Assembly (NCBI GenBank): GCA_016870795.1
Contig: VGAJ01000004.1
Coordinates: forward strand, 1 to 64,000
Reading direction: 5' to 3'
Origin: Actinomycetota bacterium
GTDB lineage: Bacteria > Actinomycetota > Actinomycetes > Nanopelagicales > Nanopelagicaceae
Length of the DNA stretch: 64,000 bases
Shown here: one piece after another, positions 9,731 through 21,398 of the stretch
Layout of the letters: each line of letters begins with the position of its first letter
Numbering within the stretch: the first letter of the stretch is position 1
The notes under the pieces: model-generated
What the model was told of the DNA's origin: nothing
What the model saw: only the letters and a program-made list of their open reading frames with translations
The model's database searches: none
Position numbers and translations under genes: made by a program

Positions 9731-11083
9731 ATGACCGCATCATTGCGGCGTCGTCGACTTCTGTTGGCGACTTCTTTATTCGCAGCGCTATCACTTGTAT
9801 TAAGCGCATGCTCCAGCTCAGACGATTCTGCTGGTGGCGCAAATTGTGATGCCTACGAAGCGTATCAAGGCTTTGACGGAACAGAGGTAGAAATTTATTC
9901 CTCAATCCGTAGCCCAGAGGCAGAGATTTATCAAGAATCATTTGCCGAATTTGAAGAGTGCACTGGCATCACAATCAATTGGAATGGAACTGCTGAATTT
10001 GAAGCACAACTTCCAGTTCGTGTTGAAGGTGGCACAGCTCCAGATCTTGCAGTCTTCCCACAACCAGGTCTACTAAAGGCGATGGTTGCTACTGGAAAGA
10101 TGTTCCCTGCAACAAGTGATGTATCAGCTAATGCAGATGAATTCTATGGAGCAGATTGGAAGGCATATGGAACCGTTGATGGAACCTTCTATGCCGCTCC
10201 ACTTGGTGCAAACGTAAAGTCATTCGTCTGGTATTCACCAAAGACATTTGCTGATAACGGATGGACAATTCCAACAACTTGGCCAGAGTTACTCGCTCTC
10301 TCTGACAAGATTGCAGCAGAAGGCAAAGTTCAACCATGGTGCGTTGGCTTTGGCTCTGGAGATGCAACAGGTTGGGTTGGAACTGACTGGATGGAAGACA
10401 TCATGCTTCGCGTTAATGACGCAGCAACATATGATGCTTGGGTTAATCACACTATGCCATTTAATGATCCAAAGGTCGCAGCAGTTCTTAAAGAAGCCGG
10501 TAAGGTTCTAAAGAATGCTAAGTACGTAGGAAATGTTTCAGCAATTGCCACAACTACCTTCCAAGAGGGTGGAGCTGGAATTGTTGATGGATCCTGCGCA
10601 ATGCACCGCCAAGCTTCATTTATCGGTGGAATTCTCTCCGCTGATTACGGCGCAACCATTGTTACTCCAGACGACACTGATGTTGAAGGCGGAATAACTA
10701 CCTTCTACTTCCCAGGTGTGACTGCTGATCAACGCCCTGCCCTTGGTGGCGGAGAGTTCGTTGGCGCATTCTCAGATCGCGGTGAAGTTGGAGCAGTTCA
10801 GCTTTACCTAACATCTCCTGAATGGAATAACAAGAAGGCAGCACTTGGTGGCTGGTTCTCAGCTAACAAGGGTCTAGATACTGCAAATGTTGCAGATCCA
10901 GTAAATAAGAATGCGGTTGAAATTCTCAAGAATGCAACCATCTTCCGTTTTGATGGATCAGATGCAATGCCTGCAGCTGTTGGTGCCGGTTCATTCTGGA
11001 AAGAAATGACTGCTTGGGTTGCAGAGAACAAGTCCGATAAGGCTGTTCTTGATGCAATCGAGAAGTCCTGGCCTAAGTCTTAA
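9731..11083 (+). CDS. ABC transporter sugar-binding lipoprotein (alpha-glucoside-type)
   Basis: Lipobox LSAC after an RRRR signal peptide; extracellular solute-binding fold motifs; followed by two MalF/MalG-type permeases. Confidence 0.9.
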   Translation: MTASLRRRRLLLATSLFAALSLVLSACSSSDDSAGGANCDAYEAYQGFDGTEVEIYSSIRSPEAEIYQESFAEFEECTGITINWNGTAEFEAQLPVRVEGGTAPDLAVFPQPGLLKAMVATGKMFPATSDVSANADEFYGADWKAYGTVDGTFYAAPLGANVKSFVWYSPKTFADNGWTIPTTWPELLALSDKIAAEGKVQPWCVGFGSGDATGWVGTDWMEDIMLRVNDAATYDAWVNHTMPFNDPKVAAVLKEAGKVLKNAKYVGNVSAIATTTFQEGGAGIVDGSCAMHRQASFIGGILSADYGATIVTPDDTDVEGGITTFYFPGVTADQRPALGGGEFVGAFSDRGEVGAVQLYLTSPEWNNKKAALGGWFSANKGLDTANVADPVNKNAVEILKNATIFRFDGSDAMPAAVGAGSFWKEMTAWVAENKSDKAVLDAIEKSWPKS

Positions 11084-11133
11084 AAAGACTTCGGTATCTC
11101 AAGGAGCCTAAAAGCTTCTGAGAAGTAGTAGTT

Positions 11134-11174
11134 GTAAGGGGTGTAGCACTTAGAAAAGTTGCTACACCCCTTAC
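11134..11174 (+). promoter_or_regulatory. 15-bp perfect stem-loop between binding-protein and permease genes (attenuator or mRNA-stabilising hairpin)
   Basis: GTAAGGGGTGTAGCA (11134-11148) / TGCTACACCCCTTAC (11160-11174), 11-nt loop, no T-tract after it. Confidence 0.8.
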
Positions 11175-11259
11175 GCAAAGTATCGCGCTTTGCAATAATG
11201 TTTATAGAAGTTATCAGAATTACGGCAGGGATTAATCACTCAGGGGGAGTTGAGGCTTG

Positions 11260-12261
11260 ATGCTTGAGTTAGCAGCACGCCAATCTCAACTCGAACAGGC
11301 TGCCTCAAAGCTAACTGGGCTTGTAATTACAGTTATTGTCTTTGCAATATTTGTCAGCCTTGCTTTTTACTTAGCAGAAAGAACTTCAGAGCGCGTTCAG
11401 AGATATGTTAAGTACTTCCTTTTTCTTGCCCCAGCGCTAATTTTCCTTTTTATAGGCTTGATAGCCCCTGCTATCAGAACACTTTATCTATCTTTCAGGG
11501 ATGCAAGAGGAGATAACTTTGTTGGTTTAGAGAATTACATCTGGGCCTTTACCCAACCCGAAATTCTTCAGATTTTGCGAAATACGGGTATTTGGATGGT
11601 TATCGCTCCCATTGCCTCAACTTCTCTTGGATTAACCATTGCAGTGCTTACAGATCGGATGAAGAGGCCTGGGTTAGTTAAATCTTTGATTTTTATGCCA
11701 ATGGCAATCTCATTTGTTGGAGCCGGAATTATCTGGAAATTTGTCTATCAATTTCAACCAAATGATCGAGTTGCTGAAATTGGTCTACTTAGCCAGATAG
11801 CTGAGTGGTTAGGTTTTGTTCCAACGAATTGGATATTAACCGCGCCCTTAAACACCTTCTTACTAATCGTGGTATTTGTATGGATTCAGACTGGCTTTGC
11901 CATGGTGATTCTCTCTGCCGCAATCAAGGCAATCCCTGAGGAGATATTGGAAGCATCGATGCTTGATGGAGCAAGCGGCTGGAAGAGATTTGGAAAAGTA
12001 ACAGTGCCTATGATTCGAGGAACCATCATCGTGGTGTTAAGCACAATTACTATTGGGGCTCTTAAAGTCTTTGACATCATCAGAACTATGACTGGTGGAA
12101 ACTTTAAAACCAGCGTTATAGCCAATGAGATGTATAACCAGTCTTTTAGAGCGCTTAATTATGGAACTGGAAGCGCCCTAGCAATCATTTTATTCCTTGG
12201 AGTTATTCCATTAGTTGCCTATAACGTGATGCATCTGCGACGTGAGAGATCGGAGCGGTGA
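11260..12261 (+). CDS. ABC sugar transporter permease (MalF/AglF-type)
   Basis: Multiple TMs; EAA loop EEILEASMLDGASGWKRFGKVTVPMIRG. ORF track starts at TTG 11257; ATG 11260 preferred. Confidence 0.92.
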   Translation: MLELAARQSQLEQAASKLTGLVITVIVFAIFVSLAFYLAERTSERVQRYVKYFLFLAPALIFLFIGLIAPAIRTLYLSFRDARGDNFVGLENYIWAFTQPEILQILRNTGIWMVIAPIASTSLGLTIAVLTDRMKRPGLVKSLIFMPMAISFVGAGIIWKFVYQFQPNDRVAEIGLLSQIAEWLGFVPTNWILTAPLNTFLLIVVFVWIQTGFAMVILSAAIKAIPEEILEASMLDGASGWKRFGKVTVPMIRGTIIVVLSTITIGALKVFDIIRTMTGGNFKTSVIANEMYNQSFRALNYGTGSALAIILFLGVIPLVAYNVMHLRRERSER

Positions 12262-13184
12262 TGGCAAAGGCGATAAAGCAAGGCAAAGTAGAAGTAGTTA
12301 AAAGCCATCTAAGCTCTCCCTGGGCTAGCTTTGTAGCGATTTTGGTGGCAGTTCTTTGGACAATTCCTACCTTTGGTCTATTTGTTACATCCTTAAGACC
12401 TCAGACAGGAATCAACTCATCTGGTTGGTGGACTGTACTTACCAAGCCAGAATTTACTCTTGAGAATTACAGCAGAGTCTTATTTGAAGGTCGCGGCGCA
12501 ACTCCTCCTTTGAGTCAATACTTTGTAAATACCTTTGCCATTGTTATCCCATCAACAATTATTCCAATAACAATTGCAATCTTTGCTGCTTATGCCATTG
12601 CTTGGTTTGACTTTAGGGGAAGAAATTTTATTTTCTTTGGAATCTTTGCTCTCCAAGTAATTCCACTTCAGATGTCTCTAATTCCTCTGCTACAGCTCTT
12701 TTCAGGAGGACTTCATATTGGAAGCGTTACTATAATTCCAAGTTTTGGCATTACTGGAACCTTTATTCCAATATGGCTAGCTCACACTATGTTTGGACTT
12801 CCGCTGGCGATATTTCTGCTCCATAACTTTATTGCGCAATTGCCGAGAGAGTTAATGGAGGCAGCAAGGGTTGATGGCGCAGATTACTTCAAACTCTTTA
12901 GGCAAATAGTGCTGCCACTTAGCATTCCAGCAATTGCCTCCTTTGCAATCTTCCAATTTCTATGGGTTTGGAATGATTTACTTGTTGCTCTTACATTTGG
13001 TGGCGGCAAACGTGAAATTGCTCCTCTTATGGTCAGACTTGCTGAGATGACTGGAACTAGAGGGGGAGATTGGGAGTTATTAACAGCAGGCGCTTTCGTT
13101 TCTATATTGGTGCCGGTAGCTGTTTTCTTTGCGCTACAGAGATATTTTGTGCGCGGATTGCTCGCTGGATCTGTTAAGGGATAG
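12258..13184 (+). CDS. ABC sugar transporter permease (MalG/AglG-type)
   Basis: EAA loop RELMEAARVDGADYFKLFRQIVLPLSIPAI; overlaps the upstream gene. Confidence 0.92.
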   Translation: MMAKAIKQGKVEVVKSHLSSPWASFVAILVAVLWTIPTFGLFVTSLRPQTGINSSGWWTVLTKPEFTLENYSRVLFEGRGATPPLSQYFVNTFAIVIPSTIIPITIAIFAAYAIAWFDFRGRNFIFFGIFALQVIPLQMSLIPLLQLFSGGLHIGSVTIIPSFGITGTFIPIWLAHTMFGLPLAIFLLHNFIAQLPRELMEAARVDGADYFKLFRQIVLPLSIPAIASFAIFQFLWVWNDLLVALTFGGGKREIAPLMVRLAEMTGTRGGDWELLTAGAFVSILVPVAVFFALQRYFVRGLLAGSVKG

Positions 13185-13225
13185 CACCTTTTATTTAATT
13201 TGATTGCAGTGGCATACTGCTACCC

Positions 13226-14374
13226 ATGGCCGAAGTTGTTAGAGCCCCTGGGCTAAATGAGCTAAGAGGCCGCAAGAGCGCTAAGTGGCGATTTTTCCCC
13301 AGCGATGTTCTGCCCCTACCAGTTGCTGAAATGGATTTCCCGATAGCAGAACCAATTAAGCAAGCACTTCATGACATGGTTAATCGCTCTGATACGGGCT
13401 ATTTAGGTCCGATGCCAGAGCTATTTGAAGCATTTTCTAAGTTTGCAGATACGCGTTGGGGATGGAAAGTTGATCCTGCACATATTCGCACCGCAACTGA
13501 TGCTGGAGTTGCAGCAGTTGAAGTAATTCGAACTCTATTAAAGCCTGGCGAGAAACTGATGGTTAATTCTCCAGTTTATGAAAATTTCTGGACCTGGCCT
13601 AAAGAAGTTAGTGCAACCTTAGTTGATGTTCCACTAAAGCAAGAGGGAGAGAGTTACTGGCTTGATTTAGATGGTATTGAACGAGAATATAAAGCTGGAG
13701 TAAAAGTTCATCTGCTCTGCCATCCACACAATCCAGTAGGAGTTATCTTTGAAAAAGAAGTGCTAGTAACGCTTGCTTCATTGGCTAAAAAATATGGTGT
13801 TGTAATTTTAAGCGATGAAATCCATGCACCACTTGTCTATAAAGGACGCGATTTTCAACCCTTTATGGCCATTAGTGATGATGCCCGCGAAGTATGTGTG
13901 GCTATCTCTGGCTCTGGAAAAGCCTTTAATCTAGCTGGACTTAAATGCGCTCTAATCATTACAGGATCAGATGAGCTAAAGCAGCGAATTAACGCAATGC
14001 CTGAATCTGTTGGCTATCGAGCCTCAATATTTGGAGCAGTTGCAACAGCTGCTGGCTTTAGTCAATCAATTGATTGGTTAGATGGTGTCATTGCAACACT
14101 TGAGGAGAATAAGGTTTTGATCAGGAATCTAATTGATAGCAAGATTCCCTCGATTACCTATCGAGAGCCTGACTTTAGCTATTTGGCCTGGCTTGATCTC
14201 TCTGCTCTTAATTTAGGAGATGACCCGGCCAAGCATCTTTTGGAGAGAGGAAAGGTAGCTTTCAAAGGTGGTTATATGTATGGGCCAAACCATAAGCAAT
14301 ATATTCGCTTTAACTTTGGAACCAGCCCTGAGATTATTACTGAGGCATTTGATCGCATCCTTAAATCTCTATGA
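13226..14374 (+). CDS. MalY/PatB-type PLP aminotransferase or C-S lyase
   Basis: WRFFPSDVLPLPVAEMDFPIAEPIKQAL, CHPHNPVGVIF, SDEIHAPLVY, SGSGKAFNLAGLK. Confidence 0.88.
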   Translation: MAEVVRAPGLNELRGRKSAKWRFFPSDVLPLPVAEMDFPIAEPIKQALHDMVNRSDTGYLGPMPELFEAFSKFADTRWGWKVDPAHIRTATDAGVAAVEVIRTLLKPGEKLMVNSPVYENFWTWPKEVSATLVDVPLKQEGESYWLDLDGIEREYKAGVKVHLLCHPHNPVGVIFEKEVLVTLASLAKKYGVVILSDEIHAPLVYKGRDFQPFMAISDDAREVCVAISGSGKAFNLAGLKCALIITGSDELKQRINAMPESVGYRASIFGAVATAAGFSQSIDWLDGVIATLEENKVLIRNLIDSKIPSITYREPDFSYLAWLDLSALNLGDDPAKHLLERGKVAFKGGYMYGPNHKQYIRFNFGTSPEIITEAFDRILKSL

Positions 14375-15912
14375 AGAGATATGACGCGGTAGTCATTGGC
14401 AGTGGTCATAACGGCCTGGTTGCAGCTTGCTATCTAGCGAAAGCTGGAAAGAGCGTTTTAGTTCTGGAGAAAAGCGCCTCACTCGGGGGAGCAACAACGA
14501 GTGTTAAGGCATTTAAAGGAGTTGATGCCAAACTCTCTAGATATTCATATTTAGTCTCACTACTACCAGATCAAATCGTTAAAGATTTATCACTTGATTT
14601 TGAAACTATTGGCCGAAAAGTATCTTCCTATACCCCCTACTTTGATGGTGAGAGTGATAAGGGGCTATTGATTAATTCAGAGTTTGATCAAGAAAGTAGA
14701 GATTCACTCTCTGAGCTAACAGAAAGTGATGATGAAGCAATCGCTTGGGAGAACTTCTATCAATCTATTAAGGAGTTTGCTGAAGTAGTTGCCCCAACTA
14801 TGTTAAAGCCAGTACCAACAGAGTCAGAGATAAAGGAGTTGGTAGATCCACTTACCTGGATAGAGCTCGTTGAAAATACCTTAGCTCAGAGCCTGTACGA
14901 TAATTTCTTCGATGATTTAGTAAAAGGTGTAGTCCTTACCGATGGGCTTATCGGCACCTTTACTAGCGCTGATGATCACCTGGCTAATAAGTGCTTTATC
15001 TATCATGTTATTGGAAACTTAAGCGGGCAGTGGCGAGTTCCCAAAGGCGGGATGGGCGTTCTAGTGGATCAACTGCTAATTAGGGCCAAGCAACTAGGTG
15101 TTGAAATAGCTGCTAGCCAAGAGGTTACTTCAATTACTCAAGGTGATAATCATCTACTGATTAAGACGATAGATGGGCAGAGCTATGAAGCAAGAGTTGC
15201 GCTAGCAAATTGCGCCCCTACGGTATTAGAGAAGATCACTGACTTTAAGGCGCCACCACTTCGAGATGGTTCGCAGGTGAAGATAAATATGGTTTTGAAA
15301 GAGCTACCAAAGCTAAAAAGTGGCGTTGATCCAAAAGTAGCCTTCGCTGGAACATTTCATGTAAATGAGAGCTACTTTGAATTAGAGCAGGCTTTTGCTC
15401 AAGCAAGACTTGGTCAAATTCCAGATGTCATTCCCTCCGAGCTTTACTGTCATACCCTCACTGATCCAACAATTCTTCATCCAGATTTGATAGCTGCTGG
15501 ATATCAAAGCCTTACTCTCTTTGCCTTGCATCTTCCAGCCTCACTCTTTGATAACGAGCATGACCGGATTAAGGCTGAGGTGAGTAAGAGAATTTTGGAT
15601 GGTTTTAGCCAGTACCTGGAGAGGCCAATTGAGAGTTATCTAGCTAAAGATAGTGACGGCCATCTCTGTATTGAGGTTAAAACCCCGCAAGAGTTAGAAA
15701 AAGAGCTTGGACTACCCAGAGGCAATATCTTTCATAGCGATCTCGAATTTCCTTGGAAGCAGGATGCGGATAGCAGAAAGTGGGGAGTTGAAACTAATTC
15801 AGAGCGAATTTTCCTAGCCGGTGCTGGTGCGCTTCGTGGCGGTGGGGTTAGTGGAATTGCTGGACATAACGCTGCTATGGCTGCGTTGGAAACTTTAGCA
15901 AAGCTGCCATAG
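14371..15912 (+). CDS. Phytoene-dehydrogenase-like NAD(P)/FAD-dependent oxidoreductase
   Basis: N-terminal YDAVVIGSGHNGLVAACYLAKAGKSVLVLEKSASLGGAT; C-terminal IFLAGAGALRGGGVSGIAGHNAA. Confidence 0.88.
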   Translation: MKRYDAVVIGSGHNGLVAACYLAKAGKSVLVLEKSASLGGATTSVKAFKGVDAKLSRYSYLVSLLPDQIVKDLSLDFETIGRKVSSYTPYFDGESDKGLLINSEFDQESRDSLSELTESDDEAIAWENFYQSIKEFAEVVAPTMLKPVPTESEIKELVDPLTWIELVENTLAQSLYDNFFDDLVKGVVLTDGLIGTFTSADDHLANKCFIYHVIGNLSGQWRVPKGGMGVLVDQLLIRAKQLGVEIAASQEVTSITQGDNHLLIKTIDGQSYEARVALANCAPTVLEKITDFKAPPLRDGSQVKINMVLKELPKLKSGVDPKVAFAGTFHVNESYFELEQAFAQARLGQIPDVIPSELYCHTLTDPTILHPDLIAAGYQSLTLFALHLPASLFDNEHDRIKAEVSKRILDGFSQYLERPIESYLAKDSDGHLCIEVKTPQELEKELGLPRGNIFHSDLEFPWKQDADSRKWGVETNSERIFLAGAGALRGGGVSGIAGHNAAMAALETLAKLP

Positions 15913-15921
15913 AATTAAGCC

Positions 15922-16071
15922 ATGTTTAAAGCAATCAGAAGAATTACAGCGCTCGTTGCTTTAATTGCTGTTGCTATAAAAGGCGCTCTCTCATTCTTAT
16001 CTTGGGTTGAAAAACAAGAAGATGTTGAAGCGGTTTGGTCCGAAGACGAGGATTTAGAAGAAGCTTTCTAG
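15922..16071 (+). CDS. Small hypothetical protein (49 aa), TM helix plus acidic tail
   Basis: MFKAIRRITALVALIAVAIKGALSFLSWVEKQEDVEAVWSEDEDLEEAF; stop overlaps the GTG of the next gene by 1 nt; below the ORF-track cutoff. Confidence 0.6.
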   Translation: MFKAIRRITALVALIAVAIKGALSFLSWVEKQEDVEAVWSEDEDLEEAF

Positions 16072-16451
16072 TGAGCGATACTTATATTCCTGGAACTTGT
16101 AATCTAGGCAAAGCCGAAGTTCGTAGCCGCCAAATAGTTGCACTTGTTGGTCTTGTTGCAACATTGATTCTGGCAACCGGCTTAATTGCTAGCTCTGCCC
16201 CTCAAGCCTCAGGTTTAACTCTCTTTGCCCCACTTATGGTCTTTGCTGTCGGCTTTATTCAATCCAGAAGAAAATTCTGTCTTGCCTATGGCCTTGCTGG
16301 AACTTTCAACTTGGGAAAACTCGGTCAGATTTCAAAGGTCGCAAATCCAGAAGATAAAGCTGCTGATCGCAAAACCGCTCTTTCAATCCTTGCTCAAGCA
16401 ACAGCGCTAGCGCTAGGCCTAACTGGAGCAATTACTCTCCTGCTGCTGTAA
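16071..16451 (+). CDS. Small membrane protein, DUF4395-like
   Basis: GTG start gives MSDTYIPGTCNLGKAEVRSRQ; two TM segments, RKFCLAYGLAGTFNLGKLG. Family assignment tentative; the ORF-track start at 16035 overlaps the preceding small ORF. Confidence 0.55.
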   Translation: MSDTYIPGTCNLGKAEVRSRQIVALVGLVATLILATGLIASSAPQASGLTLFAPLMVFAVGFIQSRRKFCLAYGLAGTFNLGKLGQISKVANPEDKAADRKTALSILAQATALALGLTGAITLLLL

Positions 16452-16570
16452 AAAATTCAGGCTTAATTCTCAGTTAATTCCTGAGGATAGCTCTTGCCTG
16501 CGCTGCAGAGATAGGAGTACGTTGGCATAGTTACAAGCTTGATTATGCTCTAGCGATCGTTAGGAGAGCG

Positions 16571-16915
16571 ATGAAGATAATAATTCACAACCATGGAGAA
16601 ACGTTAGCGATAGATTTTCAAAAGATTGCAGTTGAACGCTTAGAGAGATTAACTCGATTTAGTATTCCAATAGAGAGAATTGATGTCGATGTAAAACATG
16701 AGGCAAACCCAAGATTTGGAAAGAGCTCTCATCGAGTAATTCTCACCTCCCATGGAAGTGGGCCACTTCTTCGAGCAGAGGGCTCCGGCTTTAATGATTT
16801 AGCAGCATTTGATGAGGCAGCCGAAGCTGTTGAACTTCAACTACGAAAGCGCCACGAGCGAAGCAAAGACATTGATCGGACTAGTCTTCGAAAGCTGCGT
16901 GGTGCAAAGAATTAG
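16571..16915 (+). CDS. Ribosome hibernation / translation inhibitor (HPF/RaiA-like) protein
   Basis: IDFQKIAVERLERLTRF...ERIDVDVKHEANPRFG...AFDEAAEAVELQLRKRHERSKD. Confidence 0.65.
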   Translation: MKIIIHNHGETLAIDFQKIAVERLERLTRFSIPIERIDVDVKHEANPRFGKSSHRVILTSHGSGPLLRAEGSGFNDLAAFDEAAEAVELQLRKRHERSKDIDRTSLRKLRGAKN

Positions 16916-16991
16916 CAAGATTGCTAATAGCAAGTAAGTGCTGCCTTAGACTTATCTTCTAACTTTTCCTCATTTTAGGAAGGCAGAGCGC

Positions 16992-19543
<2,552 letters not shown>

Positions 19544-21190
19544 ATGGCAACCAGTGCGATATCAAAGATTCTCGATAACTTTCTAGAGGAGGGAATCAAG
19601 CTATCGCCAATTGGAGCAACCATGCTTGGGGTTCCTGGTTTTGATGATCAATTAGATGACCTTTCAATGGCAGGCAATGAGAAGCGAGCAGAGCTAACTC
19701 GAAAAGCCCTTGAGGCAATAAAGAATGAAACTCCGATTAATGAGTTTGATCGAATCGCCAAAGATGTGGCAGTAGAGCGCCTAACCTCTGAACTAAATCT
19801 CAATGACACCTTTGAGGCGCGTATTCTCTTTAATCTCATCTCATCTCCGGTGACAAGCATTCGTCAGGTTTTTGAGATGATGAAGGCAGATCAAGCAGAA
19901 ACGGTTTCAAATGTCACAAAGCGCCTTAATGGAATTGAGGCAGCATTTGCGGGATGGAAATCATCTTTGGAATTTGCGGCAGATAAAGGAAAATTCAATT
20001 CCCGTAGACAAGTTCTAGCAACCGCTGGTCAGTTAGAGTCTTTTTCAAAAGGTGCATTTACTGCAGTTGCCAAGAAATTCAACCCTGCCGGTGATAATCA
20101 AGCTTTACTGGATGCAGCAAAGAGCGCTGAGGCTGCTTGCGTTTCACTTTCATCTTGGATGCGCGATTCTTATGCGCCTAAGTGTCCGGCAGTTGATGGC
20201 GTAGGCGAGGAGCGATACAAGATGTGGGCTCGCCATTTCACCGGAGCAAATCTTGACCTGCGTGATACCTATGAGTGGGGAATCAAACAACTAGAGATTA
20301 TTAATGAGCGGATGTGGGGCGCAGCAAAGAAGCTCTATCCAGATGCAAAAACTCTTAGGGAAGTTGCAGATCGCCTTGAAGCAGATCCGAGATACACCGT
20401 TGTCGGCGAAGAAGAATTACTTAAAAAACTTAAGGAGTTCATAGCTGCTGCTGTGGAGAGACTTGATGGAAAAGAATTTGATATCGATCCTAGAATTCGA
20501 AACTGCGAAGCACGCCTTGCTCCGCCGGGCGGCGCTTCTGCTGCCTATTACATGGGACCAAGTGAGGATTTATCAAGACCTGGAACAACTTGGTATCCAA
20601 CCATGGGAAGAAAGACTTTTGGATGGTGGCATATCGTTTCAACTTGGTATCACGAAGCAGTTCCAGGACATCACCTGCAAGTTGCAACTACAAAGATAAA
20701 CACCGATCGTCTCAATCGCTTCCAGCGCAATAGAGTCTGGGTCTCAGGATATGGCGAAGGCTGGGCGCTTTATGCAGAGCGCCTGATGGATGAACTTGGC
20801 GCATTTGAAGATCCAGGTTATGAGATGGGATATCTCTCAGCACAAGGGCTAAGAGCGGCACGCATCGTTGTTGATATTGGAATGCACTGTGGTTATAAAG
20901 ACTTTAATGGTGAGATTTGGAACGCTGAGTCTGCATTTAAACTTCTCCATGAGAGAGCTTTACTTGATGAAATCTCTGCACGAAGCGAAGTGGATCGCTA
21001 TCTTGGTTGGCCAGGACAGGCAATTTCTTACAAAGTTGGAGAGCGCTTCATGATGGAGGCAAGGGAGGATGCAAAGAAGAGGCTTGGAGCTACCTTTAAT
21101 CTAAAGAAGTTCCACTCTTATGTATTAAATCTTGGACCTATGGGCCTTGATCCGTTTAAGCGTGAAATGGCCGCTTGGGACGGAAAGTAA
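19544..21190 (+). CDS. DUF885-family protein (putative metallopeptidase-like)
   Basis: TWYHEAVPGHHLQ (HExxGHH-like) and GYGEGWALYAERLMDELG motifs. Confidence 0.92.
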   Translation: MATSAISKILDNFLEEGIKLSPIGATMLGVPGFDDQLDDLSMAGNEKRAELTRKALEAIKNETPINEFDRIAKDVAVERLTSELNLNDTFEARILFNLISSPVTSIRQVFEMMKADQAETVSNVTKRLNGIEAAFAGWKSSLEFAADKGKFNSRRQVLATAGQLESFSKGAFTAVAKKFNPAGDNQALLDAAKSAEAACVSLSSWMRDSYAPKCPAVDGVGEERYKMWARHFTGANLDLRDTYEWGIKQLEIINERMWGAAKKLYPDAKTLREVADRLEADPRYTVVGEEELLKKLKEFIAAAVERLDGKEFDIDPRIRNCEARLAPPGGASAAYYMGPSEDLSRPGTTWYPTMGRKTFGWWHIVSTWYHEAVPGHHLQVATTKINTDRLNRFQRNRVWVSGYGEGWALYAERLMDELGAFEDPGYEMGYLSAQGLRAARIVVDIGMHCGYKDFNGEIWNAESAFKLLHERALLDEISARSEVDRYLGWPGQAISYKVGERFMMEAREDAKKRLGATFNLKKFHSYVLNLGPMGLDPFKREMAAWDGK

Positions 21191-21211
21191 TTCTCGGCTA
21201 GAATCACCCTG

Positions 21212-21335
21212 TTGTTTCCGGGGTCGGTGTAATTCCGAACCGGCAGTTAAAGTCTGCGACCCGCTTGCATCCAGCTAGCGGTGGACTTGGTGAAACTCCA
21301 AGACCGACGGTTAAAGTCCGGATGAGAGGAAACAA
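21212..21335 (+). promoter_or_regulatory. FMN riboswitch (RFN element)
   Basis: P1 TTGTTTCC/GGAAACAA; GGGGTCGGTG, AATTCCGAACCGGCAGTTAAAGTCTGCGACCCGC, CCAAGACCGACGGTTAAAGTCCGGATGAGAGGAAAC; directly upstream of rib genes. Confidence 0.98.
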
Positions 21336-21398
21336 ATTGCGTGCATCCTTGCGCGCACTCTTTTGCGCACCCCGGAAAACTATTCGGGGGTGGCGATA

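Noticed and set aside
21363-21398. TTG start extension of RibD
   Set aside because: Lies within the riboswitch expression platform; ATG 21399 follows a proper SD and aligns with the RibD N-terminus.
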